The notes: generated by a model from the sequence alone, not told the origin. Counted from the stretch's first letter, positions 42,499 to 52,156 are shown. The stretch is 64,000 nucleotides of DNA from Micromonospora radicis (GCF_003583405.1 NZ_QXEC01000008.1:62001-126000), one strand, 5' to 3'. Program-made: numbers and translations.

Positions 42499-43422
42499 GA
42501 TTCGGGCGGTGCGCATCGCCTGCCGGACGGTGTCCGGGATGTAGTCCGGACGAAGCGTGTCGGACCAGGTGAAGCGTAGGACGATCCAGCCCGCGTTGAG
42601 CAGGCGGTTCTGCCGGCGACGGTCGGCGAACACCGCATCAGGGGCACTGTGGACCTCCCGCCCGTCGGCCTCCGCGATGATCCGGTGTCGCCGCCAACCC
42701 AGGTCGCCGATGCCGAGCAGGTAGCCATCGTGGTCGCGCACCTCGAGCTGCAGGACGTCGGGCGGGACTCGGCCGTCGACGCAGCACAACCGGGCCCGGG
42801 TCTCGAGCGGCGACTGCGCCCGGCCGTCCGCCTCGGCGAGGTGGTCGCGTGCCGCGAGCGCACCACGCCGCCCCCGGACGAGTCGATGCAACTCGGGCAG
42901 GTCACCGTCGAGGACGAGCCGGCGGTTCAACGCGGAGTCGAGCAGGCAGACAGCCGGGTAGCGGTCGAGCCGCAAGATCAGATCGGCGACCGTACACACG
43001 GGGTTGGTGGCGAGGATGCCCTCGACGTACCCGAGCTGCCCCGGTTCGATGCTCAGCTGGTGCACCACCACCTGGGGATGTTCTCGCCGATTCGGCTTCG
43101 CGGCGAAGCCCGGTACGGAGAGGTGAATCTCGTCCGTCGCACGCGGGCCGGCCAACCGATGCAGCTCTGCGGCCGTGGCTAGCACCGCCGCAGCCCGTGG
43201 CCCGAAGGATGCCACCGCGGCCCTGACCTGCGCGCGACGAGGAACACCGTCATGCAGATCGGCATCGACCAGGTAGGCGCCCCTCGCCACGGCACGCCAC
43301 CGCCCCGCACGACAGAACCGGTGCACCTCGTGCACGCTGAATCCGGCCTCCCGCGCCTGCGCCAGAGTGACCACCCAGTCCTGGCTGGCCGCCACGCGCC
43401 GCACCACAGTCAAAGCATCCAC
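42487..43422 (-). CDS. AbiEi-antitoxin-like N-terminal domain with a DUF559-type nuclease-like C-terminus
   Basis: 311 residues from GTG 43422. The N-terminus is a winged-helix AbiEi-type domain (VVTLAQAREAGFSVHEVHRF, then RWRAVARGAYLV). The C-terminus resembles the DUF559/Vsr-like endonuclease fold (HRIIAEADGREVHSA, VFADRRRQNRLLNAGWIVLRFTW), with Glu/Asp residues placed as in such sites. There is no AbiEii toxin gene beside it, so it is not a complete type IV toxin-antitoxin system. The frame opens at 43482, but GTG 43422 is favoured because the DnaA boxes lie just upstream. It lies between two copies of a palindromic repeat that interrupt the purA-purD spacing, suggesting a mobile or selfish insertion. 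Confidence 0.75.
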   Translation of the reverse strand: MDALTVVRRVAASQDWVVTLAQAREAGFSVHEVHRFCRAGRWRAVARGAYLVDADLHDGVPRRAQVRAAVASFGPRAAAVLATAAELHRLAGPRATDEIHLSVPGFAAKPNRREHPQVVVHQLSIEPGQLGYVEGILATNPVCTVADLILRLDRYPAVCLLDSALNRRLVLDGDLPELHRLVRGRRGALAARDHLAEADGRAQSPLETRARLCCVDGRVPPDVLQLEVRDHDGYLLGIGDLGWRRHRIIAEADGREVHSAPDAVFADRRRQNRLLNAGWIVLRFTWSDTLRPDYIPDTVRQAMRTARIRRS

Positions 43423-43464
43423 GTCGCTCGACTGTCCCGGCCCACATAGATCGACTAAACCCCC

Positions 43465-43494
43465 TGTGGACAACCACCCCATCCCTGTGGATAA
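43465..43494. other. Pair of perfect DnaA boxes upstream of the DUF559-like gene
   Basis: TGTGGACAA at 43465-43473 is the complement of TTGTCCACA, the actinobacterial DnaA-box consensus, and TGTGGATAA at 43486-43494 is the complement of TTATCCACA, the classical consensus. They are 21 bases apart, in the same orientation, and 43-72 bases before the GTG 43422. No origin features (dnaA, dnaN, many further boxes) surround them. Confidence 0.7.
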
Positions 43495-43510
43495 CTCGCG
43501 CCCACCCCGG

Positions 43511-43573
43511 CGTTGATCATGAGGCTGTTGTCATGACACGCCGCAACGGTCGACAACAACTTCATGATCAACG
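43511..43573. repeat. 63-bp palindromic repeat, copy B
   Basis: The left arm starting CGTTGATCATGAGGCTG (43511-43532) pairs with 43552-43573, with two mismatches. The 19-base loop carries GACACGCCG as in copy A. It follows the end of purA (43602) and precedes the DUF559-like gene, so transcripts of purA should end here. Arms match those of copy A (42435-42498) nearly base for base, in the same orientation. Confidence 0.85.
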
Positions 43574-43601
43574 GGGAGGGTGCGCGGGGCGGAGGGCGGG
43601 G

Positions 43602-44954
<1,353 letters not shown>

Positions 44955-45014
44955 TTAACAAGTAGTGACGGCACGACCGGCAGGGGTCGCGCCGAGAGGC
45001 AGGAGGAGCTACCC

Positions 45015-46013
45015 GTGTACGACGTGGTGCTGCTCACCCTGGGCTCGGAGCGCGACGCTCCGGGAGCCGGGTGCGGCGGTGGCGAAGCCTGCTGTGGCGG
45101 CGCCACCGAGCCGGCCAGGGAGCGCGACGACCGCTGCGAGACGCCCCGCGTACCCGTGTTGGCCTGTGCGGATGCGTTGACCGGCCGGGGTGCCCGGGTC
45201 GAGACGGTGACCGCCCGCTCGGACGCGGAGATCGACGAGGTGTTGGCCCGGTTGGACGGGCCGACCCGGCCGGACGGCCTCACCTGGCCCGACCAGGACT
45301 CCAAGACCCGCCTGGTGGTCGCGGTGGCCAGTGACGCACAGTTGCGCGCCGTACTCCGTCGGTTGGTTCGGCGGTACGCACCACCGCCCAGCCGCCGCCC
45401 GGCGGACCTGGCCGGCAACCGGACCGTGCCGGACCTGCCGCCGATCGGCGTACTGCCACTCGATCCGACCCGCGGCACGACGCACCGCGACCTCGCCGCG
45501 CAGCTCGGCCTGCCCCGCGACCCGGCGGCGGTGGCCGCCGCGGTGCTCGACGGCACGCCCCGCCGGCTGGACCTGCTGCGCAACGACGGCGGTTCGGTCA
45601 CCCTGGACGGCGCCCTGTTCGGTGCCGCCAGTGCGGACGGGCGACCGCTGCACTGGCGCGGCCGGGTCGAGGTGGACGACGCCGTCCTCTCCAACGGAGA
45701 GGATCCCCTGCTGGCCTGCGCCATCGGCAACGCGGGTGGCTATGCCCGGCTCGACGACGTCACCCTGCTCGCCGATCCGGATCCGGCGGACGGACTGGTC
45801 GAGGTGGCGGTGGCGGTCCCGGTGGTCACCCGGTCGCGGCTGGGTCGGCGGCGGGTACGCCTCGAGGTGCGCCGGGCGCGCGGCCGGGCCATGTCGGTGC
45901 TGCCCAGGGACGAGACCCCGCTGCCGTACCTGGACGACGGTGTGGAGGGGGAGTTGACCCGCAAGCGGTCCTGGTGGACCGAGCCGGGTGTCTGGGCGGT
46001 CTGGACCACCTGA
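45015..46013 (+). CDS. Degenerate diacylglycerol-kinase-fold protein with a Cys-rich N-terminus
   Basis: 332 residues. The order strand-PIGVLPLDPTRGTTHRDLAAQLG-LPRDPAAVAAAVLDGTPRRLDLL-DGALFGAAS is that of the DAGK catalytic/YegS-LCB5 fold. The ATP-binding GGDGT loop is replaced (VASDAQLRAVLRRL), however, and GTGNDFA is DPTRGTTHRDLA. Activity as a lipid kinase is unlikely. Residues 18-30 (AGCGGGEACCGGA), with further cysteines at CETP and LACAD, could bind a metal or cluster. GTG 45015 follows an AGGAGG site. Similar proteins often neighbour purA in actinomycetes. Function unknown; likely a ligand-binding or regulatory lipid protein. Confidence 0.75.
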   Translation: MYDVVLLTLGSERDAPGAGCGGGEACCGGATEPARERDDRCETPRVPVLACADALTGRGARVETVTARSDAEIDEVLARLDGPTRPDGLTWPDQDSKTRLVVAVASDAQLRAVLRRLVRRYAPPPSRRPADLAGNRTVPDLPPIGVLPLDPTRGTTHRDLAAQLGLPRDPAAVAAAVLDGTPRRLDLLRNDGGSVTLDGALFGAASADGRPLHWRGRVEVDDAVLSNGEDPLLACAIGNAGGYARLDDVTLLADPDPADGLVEVAVAVPVVTRSRLGRRRVRLEVRRARGRAMSVLPRDETPLPYLDDGVEGELTRKRSWWTEPGVWAVWTT

Positions 46014-46082
46014 CCGGGCCCCGCGTCGACGGCCGGGGTCGGCCGGTGGGCCTATCCTCGGCAGGAGGAATGGGGAGGAACC

Positions 46083-48434
46083 GTGGTGGACGAGAACGCC
46101 GACCGGGTGCACGTGCCCGGCCAGCATGGGGTGCCGGAACGGGACATCGAACCACTCTGGCCACCCGATCAGGTCGACGGCTTCGGCCCGCCCGGCTGGG
46201 GCGCGCCGCCACCGGCACCGCCCGCCGCCGCACCGTCGGGCCCAGCCGTCACACCGTCGGGCCCAGCCGCACCGTCGAACCCGGCTGCGGCGCCGCCCGC
46301 CGTGCCGCTGCCGGCCACGCCCGGTTACCCGGCCGTCGGGCCCGCGCTGCAGCGGACCGAGCCGGGCAACGGTCGTCCGCCGGCCGGCCCGCCGGCACCC
46401 GTTGGCTATCCCTCGCTGAGCGGCGACGGACCGACCAGCACCGGCTGGGAACCGCCCGCGCCGACCGCCACCGGCTGGGCACCGGCTCCCGGTCCGCCAC
46501 CCGCCGGTCAGGTCGACCTGAACCTGCCGTTCACCCTCGACCAGCCGACCTCGCTCGCACCGAACCGGAGCAGTTCGCCATCGACTGCTTACCACGGCGG
46601 GTCGGCCGGCACCGGCGACGGCATGCCGCAGGGCAGTTCCGACGGCGGCACCGTGGCGTTCGGTACCGACGACGGTCGTCCCCACCTCGACGGCGAGCCG
46701 CATACCGGCGACAGCGGGCCGGACAGCACCGGAGGCGAGCCGGAGTCGGCTGGTCACCCGGGCGGTGCCGACGAGGTGGCCGGCCCAGCCGGTACCGCCG
46801 ACGACGCACCGCGGCTGGGCCGTCCACCGACGGAGTCGCCGTGGGCGCAGCCGCCACAGCGGCCGGCCCCCGAGGGCGTCCGGCCGGCCGAGGCGAGCGA
46901 CCTGGCCGGGGCCACCGAACCGGTGCCGCAACCCACCTGGGCCGTGCCCGCCCAGCCGCTCCCGCCGCTACCGCGACCGGAATCCGGTCCCCCGCCGCCC
47001 TCGCCGGCCGGTCCGTACCCGCCGGTGCGCCAGCCGCCGCTACACGGCGTTCCCACGCCACAGCACGGCGCACCGCCACAGCACGGCGTCGGCGGTCCGC
47101 CGACGGTGTACCAGGCAGGCCCGACGCCGTCCGCGCCGACGGACCTGGGAGCGGCGCAACCGGTCGAAGCCGGGTCACCTGCGGCCGCGTACCCCGGGCC
47201 GGGCACACCGCAGCCGCCCCACCCGCCGACACCGCAGGACGGACCAGCACAGCCCGGGCCGCCGTACGACGCGACACAGCCCGGGCCGCCGTACGACGCG
47301 ACACAGGCCGGGACGGCGCAGGGACCGTACGCGGCGATGCCGCCCGGTCCCTTCCCGCCGCAGCCGGCCTGGAATCCCGCACCGTGGCAGCAGCAGGGCG
47401 TACCTCCGGTGGCGCCCCCGGTGCCCGGTCACCCGTACCAGCCGCCGGAGACCGCTTCGCGGATGCCTCCGGCGTACCCGGAGCAGGCCTGGACGCCGGA
47501 GTTGGGCGGGGCACCGACCGCCGAGGACTTCGCCCGGCGGCGGCAGGCCCGCCCGGCCGACCCGGTCGCCACGATGGGCGTACGCGCGGTAGTCAACAAG
47601 ACGGGTCTGGTGAAGCTGCCCCCGGGCCGCCACGAACTGGAACTCAAGCGGGACATCGAGATGGTGCGCCGCAACTTCGGCGGGCTACGGCAGGTGACCG
47701 TGGTCAACCCGAAGGGCGGTGCCGGCAAGACGGTGGCCATCCTGCTGCTCGCGATGACCTTCGGGCAGAAGCGCGGCGGCTACGTACTGGCCTGGGACAA
47801 CAACGAGACCCAGGGCACCCTCGGCATGCGCGCCCAGCAGGACTTCCACTCCCGTACGGTACGTGACCTGCTGCGGGACCTGGGCCAGTTCCACGGCGCT
47901 CACGGCCGGGTCGGTGACCTGTCGCAGTACGTGCGCTCGCAGGGCGAGGGGATGTTCGACGTCCTCGCCTCCGACGAGTCGGCGACCGGCGGCGAGATGC
48001 TCACCGCGGCGGCGTTCGGGGAGATCCGCGAGGTGGTCAGCCGGTTCTACAAGTTGATCTTCGTGGACACGGGCAACAACGTCCGGGCACAGAACTGGCA
48101 GGCGGCGATGGACGCCACCGACCAGTTGGTGGTCACCATGTCGGCCCGTAACGACTCCGCCGAGACCGCCGCCCGGATGCTCGACCACCTGGAGCAGAGC
48201 GGTCGGCAACGGCTGGTCCGGCAGGCGGTCACGGTGGTCTCCATGCCGCCGTCCCGCAAGGAGATCGACCTGCCGGCCATCGAGGAGCACTTCGCCGCGC
48301 GGACCCGTGCGGTGCTGCTGGCTCCGTACGAGCGGCTCATCGACACGGGCGAGCCGCTCCGGTACGCCCACCTGTCGGCGGCGACCCGGGATGCCTGGCT
48401 CAAGATCGCGGCAGCGGTGGCCGAGGGACTGTAA
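46083..48434 (+). CDS. Proline-rich protein with a C-terminal ParA/MinD-like ATPase
   Basis: 783 residues. Residues 1 to about 480 are low-complexity, dominated by Pro, Ala, Gly and Thr with GPPYDATQPGPPYDATQ-like repeats. The C-terminal 240 residues are a P-loop ATPase with the deviant Walker A VVNPKGGAGKTVAILLLA (near 543), LAWDNNETQGTLGMRA as switch I, and LIFVDTGNNVRAQNW as the Walker B. This is the layout of EspI-like ATPases near ESX systems, but no esx or ecc gene is in this window, so the link is only by likeness. GTG 46083 follows a GGGAGGAA site. A role in localising a membrane complex is plausible. Confidence 0.83.
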   Translation: MVDENADRVHVPGQHGVPERDIEPLWPPDQVDGFGPPGWGAPPPAPPAAAPSGPAVTPSGPAAPSNPAAAPPAVPLPATPGYPAVGPALQRTEPGNGRPPAGPPAPVGYPSLSGDGPTSTGWEPPAPTATGWAPAPGPPPAGQVDLNLPFTLDQPTSLAPNRSSSPSTAYHGGSAGTGDGMPQGSSDGGTVAFGTDDGRPHLDGEPHTGDSGPDSTGGEPESAGHPGGADEVAGPAGTADDAPRLGRPPTESPWAQPPQRPAPEGVRPAEASDLAGATEPVPQPTWAVPAQPLPPLPRPESGPPPPSPAGPYPPVRQPPLHGVPTPQHGAPPQHGVGGPPTVYQAGPTPSAPTDLGAAQPVEAGSPAAAYPGPGTPQPPHPPTPQDGPAQPGPPYDATQPGPPYDATQAGTAQGPYAAMPPGPFPPQPAWNPAPWQQQGVPPVAPPVPGHPYQPPETASRMPPAYPEQAWTPELGGAPTAEDFARRRQARPADPVATMGVRAVVNKTGLVKLPPGRHELELKRDIEMVRRNFGGLRQVTVVNPKGGAGKTVAILLLAMTFGQKRGGYVLAWDNNETQGTLGMRAQQDFHSRTVRDLLRDLGQFHGAHGRVGDLSQYVRSQGEGMFDVLASDESATGGEMLTAAAFGEIREVVSRFYKLIFVDTGNNVRAQNWQAAMDATDQLVVTMSARNDSAETAARMLDHLEQSGRQRLVRQAVTVVSMPPSRKEIDLPAIEEHFAARTRAVLLAPYERLIDTGEPLRYAHLSAATRDAWLKIAAAVAEGL

Positions 48435-48476
48435 CCCCACCCGCCACCGACGAGCCGTCGGCACCGACGCCCGGCT

Positions 48477-48502
48477 GGCCCGTCGACCTCCGTCGACGGG
48501 CC
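48477..48502. terminator. Bidirectional hairpin between the ParA-like and DUF3151 genes
   Basis: A perfect 11-bp stem (GGCCCGTCGAC with GTCGACGGGCC) around CTCC, 43 bases past the stop of the plus-strand gene and 9 bases past the end of the minus-strand gene. Confidence 0.8.
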
Positions 48503-48510
48503 GCCGCTGG

Positions 48511-48939
48511 TCAGTTGCTGGCCAGCGCGTCAGCCGCAGCCGGGTCGCAGTCGCGGAGGAACTGGGCGCAGCGGGCGGCCTCGTCCGCCTCGCCGATCTC
48601 GTCGGCGGCCCGGGAGAGCAGGTACAGGCAGCGCAGGAAGCCGCGGTTCGGCTCGTGCGACCAGGGCACCGGGCCGTGCCCCTTCCAGCCGCTGCGGCGC
48701 AGCTGGTCCAGGCCCCGGTGGTAGCCGGTGCGGGCGAACGCGTACGCCGGCACGACCTGGCCCTGCGCGAAGGCCTCGGCCGCCAGCGCCGCCCAGGCCG
48801 CACTGTGGCTCGGGAACCGGGCCGCCACCTCGGCGACCGCCTCGGCGCTGCCGGCCTGATCGGCTGCGCCGAGGGCGGCGTCGGCCTCCTCGACGGCGGG
48901 CAGGAGCGTGGCGGGCGGCTCAGGCAAGAGGTTCTGCAT
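48511..48939 (-). CDS. DUF3151-family protein
   Basis: 142 residues starting MQNLLPEPPATLLP and with EEADAALGAADQAG, AWAALAAEAFAQG and HEPNRGFLRCLYLL. These are the conserved parts of DUF3151, a helical TPR-like family confined to actinobacteria, of unknown function. Two cysteines, C120-ish in RCLY and CAQFLRDCDP, are conserved in some relatives. ATG 48939 lies at the family start. In other actinomycetes the gene sits close to fructose-bisphosphate aldolase, as here, 1.6 kb away. Confidence 0.88.
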   Translation of the reverse strand: MQNLLPEPPATLLPAVEEADAALGAADQAGSAEAVAEVAARFPSHSAAWAALAAEAFAQGQVVPAYAFARTGYHRGLDQLRRSGWKGHGPVPWSHEPNRGFLRCLYLLSRAADEIGEADEAARCAQFLRDCDPAAADALASN

Positions 48940-49171
48940 CGCCCCATTCAACCCGCTTCGAACTGGCGCGCGCGAGGGGGTCCGGATAAACCCGGCTGGC
49001 TGAACGGCCGAGAGGTCCGTCCCGCCTGCGGCCCATGCCCACGGCACGCGATTTCCACTACAACTGAACTTCCGGAGCCTCCCCAGGAACCGGAGTCGCG
49101 GGAGCCCGGCCAGGCCGCCGGGCTCCCGCCCCAGTTCCGGCCGGGTTGCTCCGATTGGGCAGGATGATCGG

Positions 49172-50419
49172 GTGCCGACCCCACCTCCCGCGGACGTCAT
49201 CGAGCCGCACACCTGGACAGACGAGATCCAGACCCGGGCCGAGTTCGACCGGCGGCTGGCTACCGGAAGCCTGGTCGGTCTGACCGTGCAGGGCCTACGC
49301 CTGGACCTGGACCCGACCCCGGACCTCACCGGCGTCGAGGTGGCGGGAACCCTCTTCGTCGGCTGTCGGTTCGCCTCCCGGCAGGTCGGCGCCGACCTGG
49401 TCCGGCGCGGCGCCAACGTGGTACCGCCGTTCTCCGGGCTGCCGTACCCGACCCAACCGCCGCACCTCTACACCCCCGAGGAACTGGCCGCCGGCTTCGC
49501 CGAGGGTGGCTTCGAGGCGATGTACGACACCCGGGTGTACGCGCACTTCCGGGCCCACGGCGGAGCGTTGCCGGACGTCCGGGAGGCGCTCGGCCAGCGA
49601 CTGCACGATCACGGCGTGGACAACGCGCTCGCCGACGCCACCCGCGCCTGGCTGACCACCCACGGGCCGCAGTCGGTGGTCGGGGTGATGGGCGGACACG
49701 CGGTACGCCGGGGCAGCCGGCCGTACCGGATGGCCGCGGTGCTCGGCTGGGAGCTGGCCCGAGCCCACCGGCTGGTGGTCACCGGGGGCGGACCGGGGGT
49801 GATGGAGGCCGCCAACCTGGGCGCGTACCTGTCGACCCGGCCGGCCGAGGAGCTGACCGCCGCCATCGATCTGCTGGCCACCGCACCGGACTTCACCGAC
49901 CACGACCGGTACACATCGGCGGCGCTGCGGGTCCGGGAGCTGTTCGGCCGGTCCGTGACGCCGCCGCAGAACGGCACCGAACCGGTGACCGCGTACCGGG
50001 CGGACTCGGCGGCGCTGGCCACCGGTGACCTGGACTGGGCGGGCTGCGGCGGGCTGGCCGTGCCGACCTGGCTGTACGGGCACGAGCCGGCGAACCTGTT
50101 CGCCGGCCGGATCGCCAAGTACTTCTCCAACGCCATCCGGGAGGACACCATCCTGCGACTGGCCCGCGGCGGGATCGTCTTCGCCCCAGGTCGGGCGGGC
50201 ACCATACAGGAGGTGTTCCAGGCAGCCACCAAGACCTACTACGGCACCGACGGCGCCAGCGGCGCGTACGTCTTCCTGGACCGTGACTACTGGACGACGG
50301 AGCTGCCGGTGCAGGCGCTGCTGCGTCCGCTGCTGGCCACCTCGCCCTTCGGCGACCTGTCGGACACCGTGCACCTCACCGACGATGTCCACGAGGCGGT
50401 CCGCCTGCTGACCCGTTAA
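49172..50419 (+). CDS. LOG-family (lysine-decarboxylase-like) protein
   Basis: 415 residues. The Rossmann-type LOG core shows VVTGGGPGVMEAANLG (near 205-215) and the second signature APGRAGTIQEVFQ (near 339-349), which in active LOG proteins hydrolyse cytokinin-type nucleotide monophosphates. A G-to-R change in the second motif (PGGxGTxxE is PGRAGTIQE here) could alter activity. The N-terminal 110 residues form an extra beta-rich domain not seen in short LOG proteins. GTG 49172 has only a weak ribosome site, AGGATGATC. Two strong hairpins follow. Confidence 0.85.
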   Translation: MPTPPPADVIEPHTWTDEIQTRAEFDRRLATGSLVGLTVQGLRLDLDPTPDLTGVEVAGTLFVGCRFASRQVGADLVRRGANVVPPFSGLPYPTQPPHLYTPEELAAGFAEGGFEAMYDTRVYAHFRAHGGALPDVREALGQRLHDHGVDNALADATRAWLTTHGPQSVVGVMGGHAVRRGSRPYRMAAVLGWELARAHRLVVTGGGPGVMEAANLGAYLSTRPAEELTAAIDLLATAPDFTDHDRYTSAALRVRELFGRSVTPPQNGTEPVTAYRADSAALATGDLDWAGCGGLAVPTWLYGHEPANLFAGRIAKYFSNAIREDTILRLARGGIVFAPGRAGTIQEVFQAATKTYYGTDGASGAYVFLDRDYWTTELPVQALLRPLLATSPFGDLSDTVHLTDDVHEAVRLLTR

Positions 50420-50431
50420 GGAAGGGCACCT

Positions 50432-50510
50432 CGTCGACGCCTCCGGTTGCGGAGGCGTCGACGAACGCCGACGGCGGCCGACCCCGGGGACGGGATCGGC
50501 CGCCGTCGGC
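50432..50510. terminator. Two tandem perfect hairpins between the LOG and aldolase genes
   Basis: The first is CGTCGACGCCTCCG with its exact complement (50432-50445/50450-50463), loop GTTG. The second pairs 50467-50481 with 50496-50510, 15 bp, loop of 14 bases. They lie between convergent genes and would terminate both. Confidence 0.9.
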
Positions 50511-50527
50511 GGATCAGCGTACGAGCG

Positions 50528-51553
50528 TCACTTGGTCATGGTGGTGCCGGTCGAGCGCAGGTGCTCGCAGGCCTCCGCCACCCGGGCGGCCATGCCGGCC
50601 TCGGCGGCCTTGCCCCAGACCCGCGGGTCGTACAGCTTCTTGTTGCCGACCTCGCCGTCGACCTTCAGCACGCCGTCGTAGTTGCGGAACATGTGGTCGG
50701 CGACCGGACGGGAGAAGGTGTACTGGGTGTCGGTGTCGATGTTCATCTTCACCACGCCGTAGTCGAGCGCCTCGCGGATCTCCGACAGCAGCGAGCCGGA
50801 GCCGCCGTGGAAGACCAGACTGAGCGGCTTCTCCTTGCCGTACTTGGCGCCGACCGCCTCCTGGATCTGGTTCAGCACCTCGGGGCGCAGCTTGACGTTG
50901 CCCGGCTTGTAGACGCCGTGCACGTTGCCGAAGGTCAGCGCCGCCATGTAGCGGCCCTTCTCACCCAGGCCGAGCGCTTCGACCATGGCCAGGCCGTCCT
51001 CGACGGTGGTGTAGAGCTTGTCGTTGATGGCGTTCTCGACGCCGTCCTCCTCGCCACCGACGACGCCGACCTCGATCTCAAGGACGATCTTGCCCTTGGC
51101 CGCCTCGGCGAGCAGCTGCTCGGCGATCTCCAGGTTCTCCGCCACCGGCACGGCCGACCCGTCCCACATGTGCGACTGGAACAGCGGCTCCTGGCCGCTC
51201 TTGACCCGCTCCTGCGAGATGGCCATCAGCGGCCGGACGAACTTGTCCAGCTTGTCCTTGGGGCAGTGGTCGGTGTGCAGGGCGATGTTGACCGGGTACT
51301 TCTTGGCCACCTCGTGCGCGTACGCGGCGAAGGCCACCGCGCCGGTGACCATGTCCTTCACGGACGGACCGGAGAGGTACTCCGCACCACCGGTGGAGAC
51401 CTGGATGATGCCGTCACTCTCCGCGTCGGCGAAGCCCTTGAGCGCCGCGTTCAGCGTCTGCGAGGACGTCACGTTGATCGCCGGGTACGCGTACCGGCCG
51501 GCCTTGGCGCGGTCCAGCATCTCGGCGTAAGCCTCGGGGGAAGCGATGGGCAT
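50528..51553 (-). CDS. fba: Class II fructose-1,6-bisphosphate aldolase
   Basis: 341 residues of the zinc aldolase family. The metal site is in NIALHTDHCPKDKL (His, with the Asp of ALHTDH), EIEVGVVGGEEDGV and NVHGVYKPGN, and the substrate loop HGGSGS (FHGGSGSLLSEI) is intact. It is the glycolytic and gluconeogenic enzyme that splits or joins fructose bisphosphate. ATG 51553 is certain. Between it and the next gene lie 219 bp holding a set of similar GCCGGCC-centred repeats that would be in its leader or promoter. Confidence 0.96.
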   Translation of the reverse strand: MPIASPEAYAEMLDRAKAGRYAYPAINVTSSQTLNAALKGFADAESDGIIQVSTGGAEYLSGPSVKDMVTGAVAFAAYAHEVAKKYPVNIALHTDHCPKDKLDKFVRPLMAISQERVKSGQEPLFQSHMWDGSAVPVAENLEIAEQLLAEAAKGKIVLEIEVGVVGGEEDGVENAINDKLYTTVEDGLAMVEALGLGEKGRYMAALTFGNVHGVYKPGNVKLRPEVLNQIQEAVGAKYGKEKPLSLVFHGGSGSLLSEIREALDYGVVKMNIDTDTQYTFSRPVADHMFRNYDGVLKVDGEVGNKKLYDPRVWGKAAEAGMAARVAEACEHLRSTGTTMTK

Positions 51554-51584
51554 GTCGAACGCTCCTTACTTGCCGCTGTCGGCC

Positions 51585-51700
51585 GTGCCGGCCGCTCTTG
51601 CCTTTGCATGCCGGCCGAGGCCGTCGGTTCTTGCCTTGCGTGCCGGCCCAGGCCGCCGGAATCTCTCGCGTGCCGGCCGTTGCGGCCGCCTGTCTCGATG
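51585..51700. repeat. Three to four degenerate 30-32 bp direct repeats upstream of fba
   Basis: Units start CGTGCCGGCC (or CATGCCGGCC) at about 51583, 51607, 51639 and 51669. Each contains GCCGGCC plus a nearby GGCCG, so each can also fold on itself. They occupy most of the gap upstream of fba and may form a multi-hairpin leader, or a decaying minisatellite. Confidence 0.65.
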
Positions 51701-51772
51701 GGCATGCTGGACCGCGCTGTCCTCCGCGGGCAGTATCCCGTAGCTCGGCCGGGTGGGCACAACCGGGCTGCT

Positions 51773-52156
51773 TCACCGCCGGTCTGCGGAATCCGGTACG
51801 ACCACACTGATCAGCCACGTGACCACCGCCATCACGATGGCTCCCCAGAAGGCCGCCCAGAAGCCGTTCACGTGGAACGGCAGATGCACCGCCCGGGCGA
51901 TCCCGTCGGTCAACAGGAACAACAGGGCGTTGACCACGAGCGCGAACAGGCCGAGGGTCAGCAGGTAGAAGACGCAGCCCACCACCTTGATGATCGGCTT
52001 TAGCACCGCATTGATCACCCCGAAGATCAGCGCCACGATGATCAGGGTGAACACGGTGTCGTAGGTGGTGCGTCCGGTCACCTCGACCCCGGGCACGATC
52101 AGCGTGGTGACCCACAGCGCGACGGCGGTGGTCGCCAGTCGGATGAGGAAGCCCAC
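51773..52156 (-). CDS. Phage-holin-like membrane protein (YvlD type)
   Basis: 127 residues with four hydrophobic segments, beginning VGFLIRLATTAVALWVTTLI. The motif ALIFGVINAVLKPIIKVVG is typical of the holin superfamily IV/YvlD family, which occurs on chromosomes without phage and whose role is unknown (stress-related in Bacillus). GTG 52156 is chosen because an AGGATGG site precedes it. The gene is divergent from the small acidic protein at 52346, with 189 bp between. Confidence 0.85.
   Translation of the reverse strand: MGFLIRLATTAVALWVTTLIVPGVEVTGRTTYDTVFTLIIVALIFGVINAVLKPIIKVVGCVFYLLTLGLFALVVNALLFLLTDGIARAVHLPFHVNGFWAAFWGAIVMAVVTWLISVVVPDSADRR

Noticed and set aside
42487..43422. Complete type IV toxin-antitoxin (AbiEi/AbiEii) system
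   Set aside because: The antitoxin-like domain is present, but there is no nucleotidyltransferase toxin gene next to it and the C-terminus is nuclease-like instead.
43465..43494. Chromosomal replication origin
   Set aside because: Only two DnaA boxes, no AT-rich unwinding region, and no dnaA/dnaN/recF or rpmH genes nearby.
51773..52156. Prophage marker (holin)
   Set aside because: The family is common on actinobacterial chromosomes; no lysin, terminase, capsid or integrase gene surrounds it.
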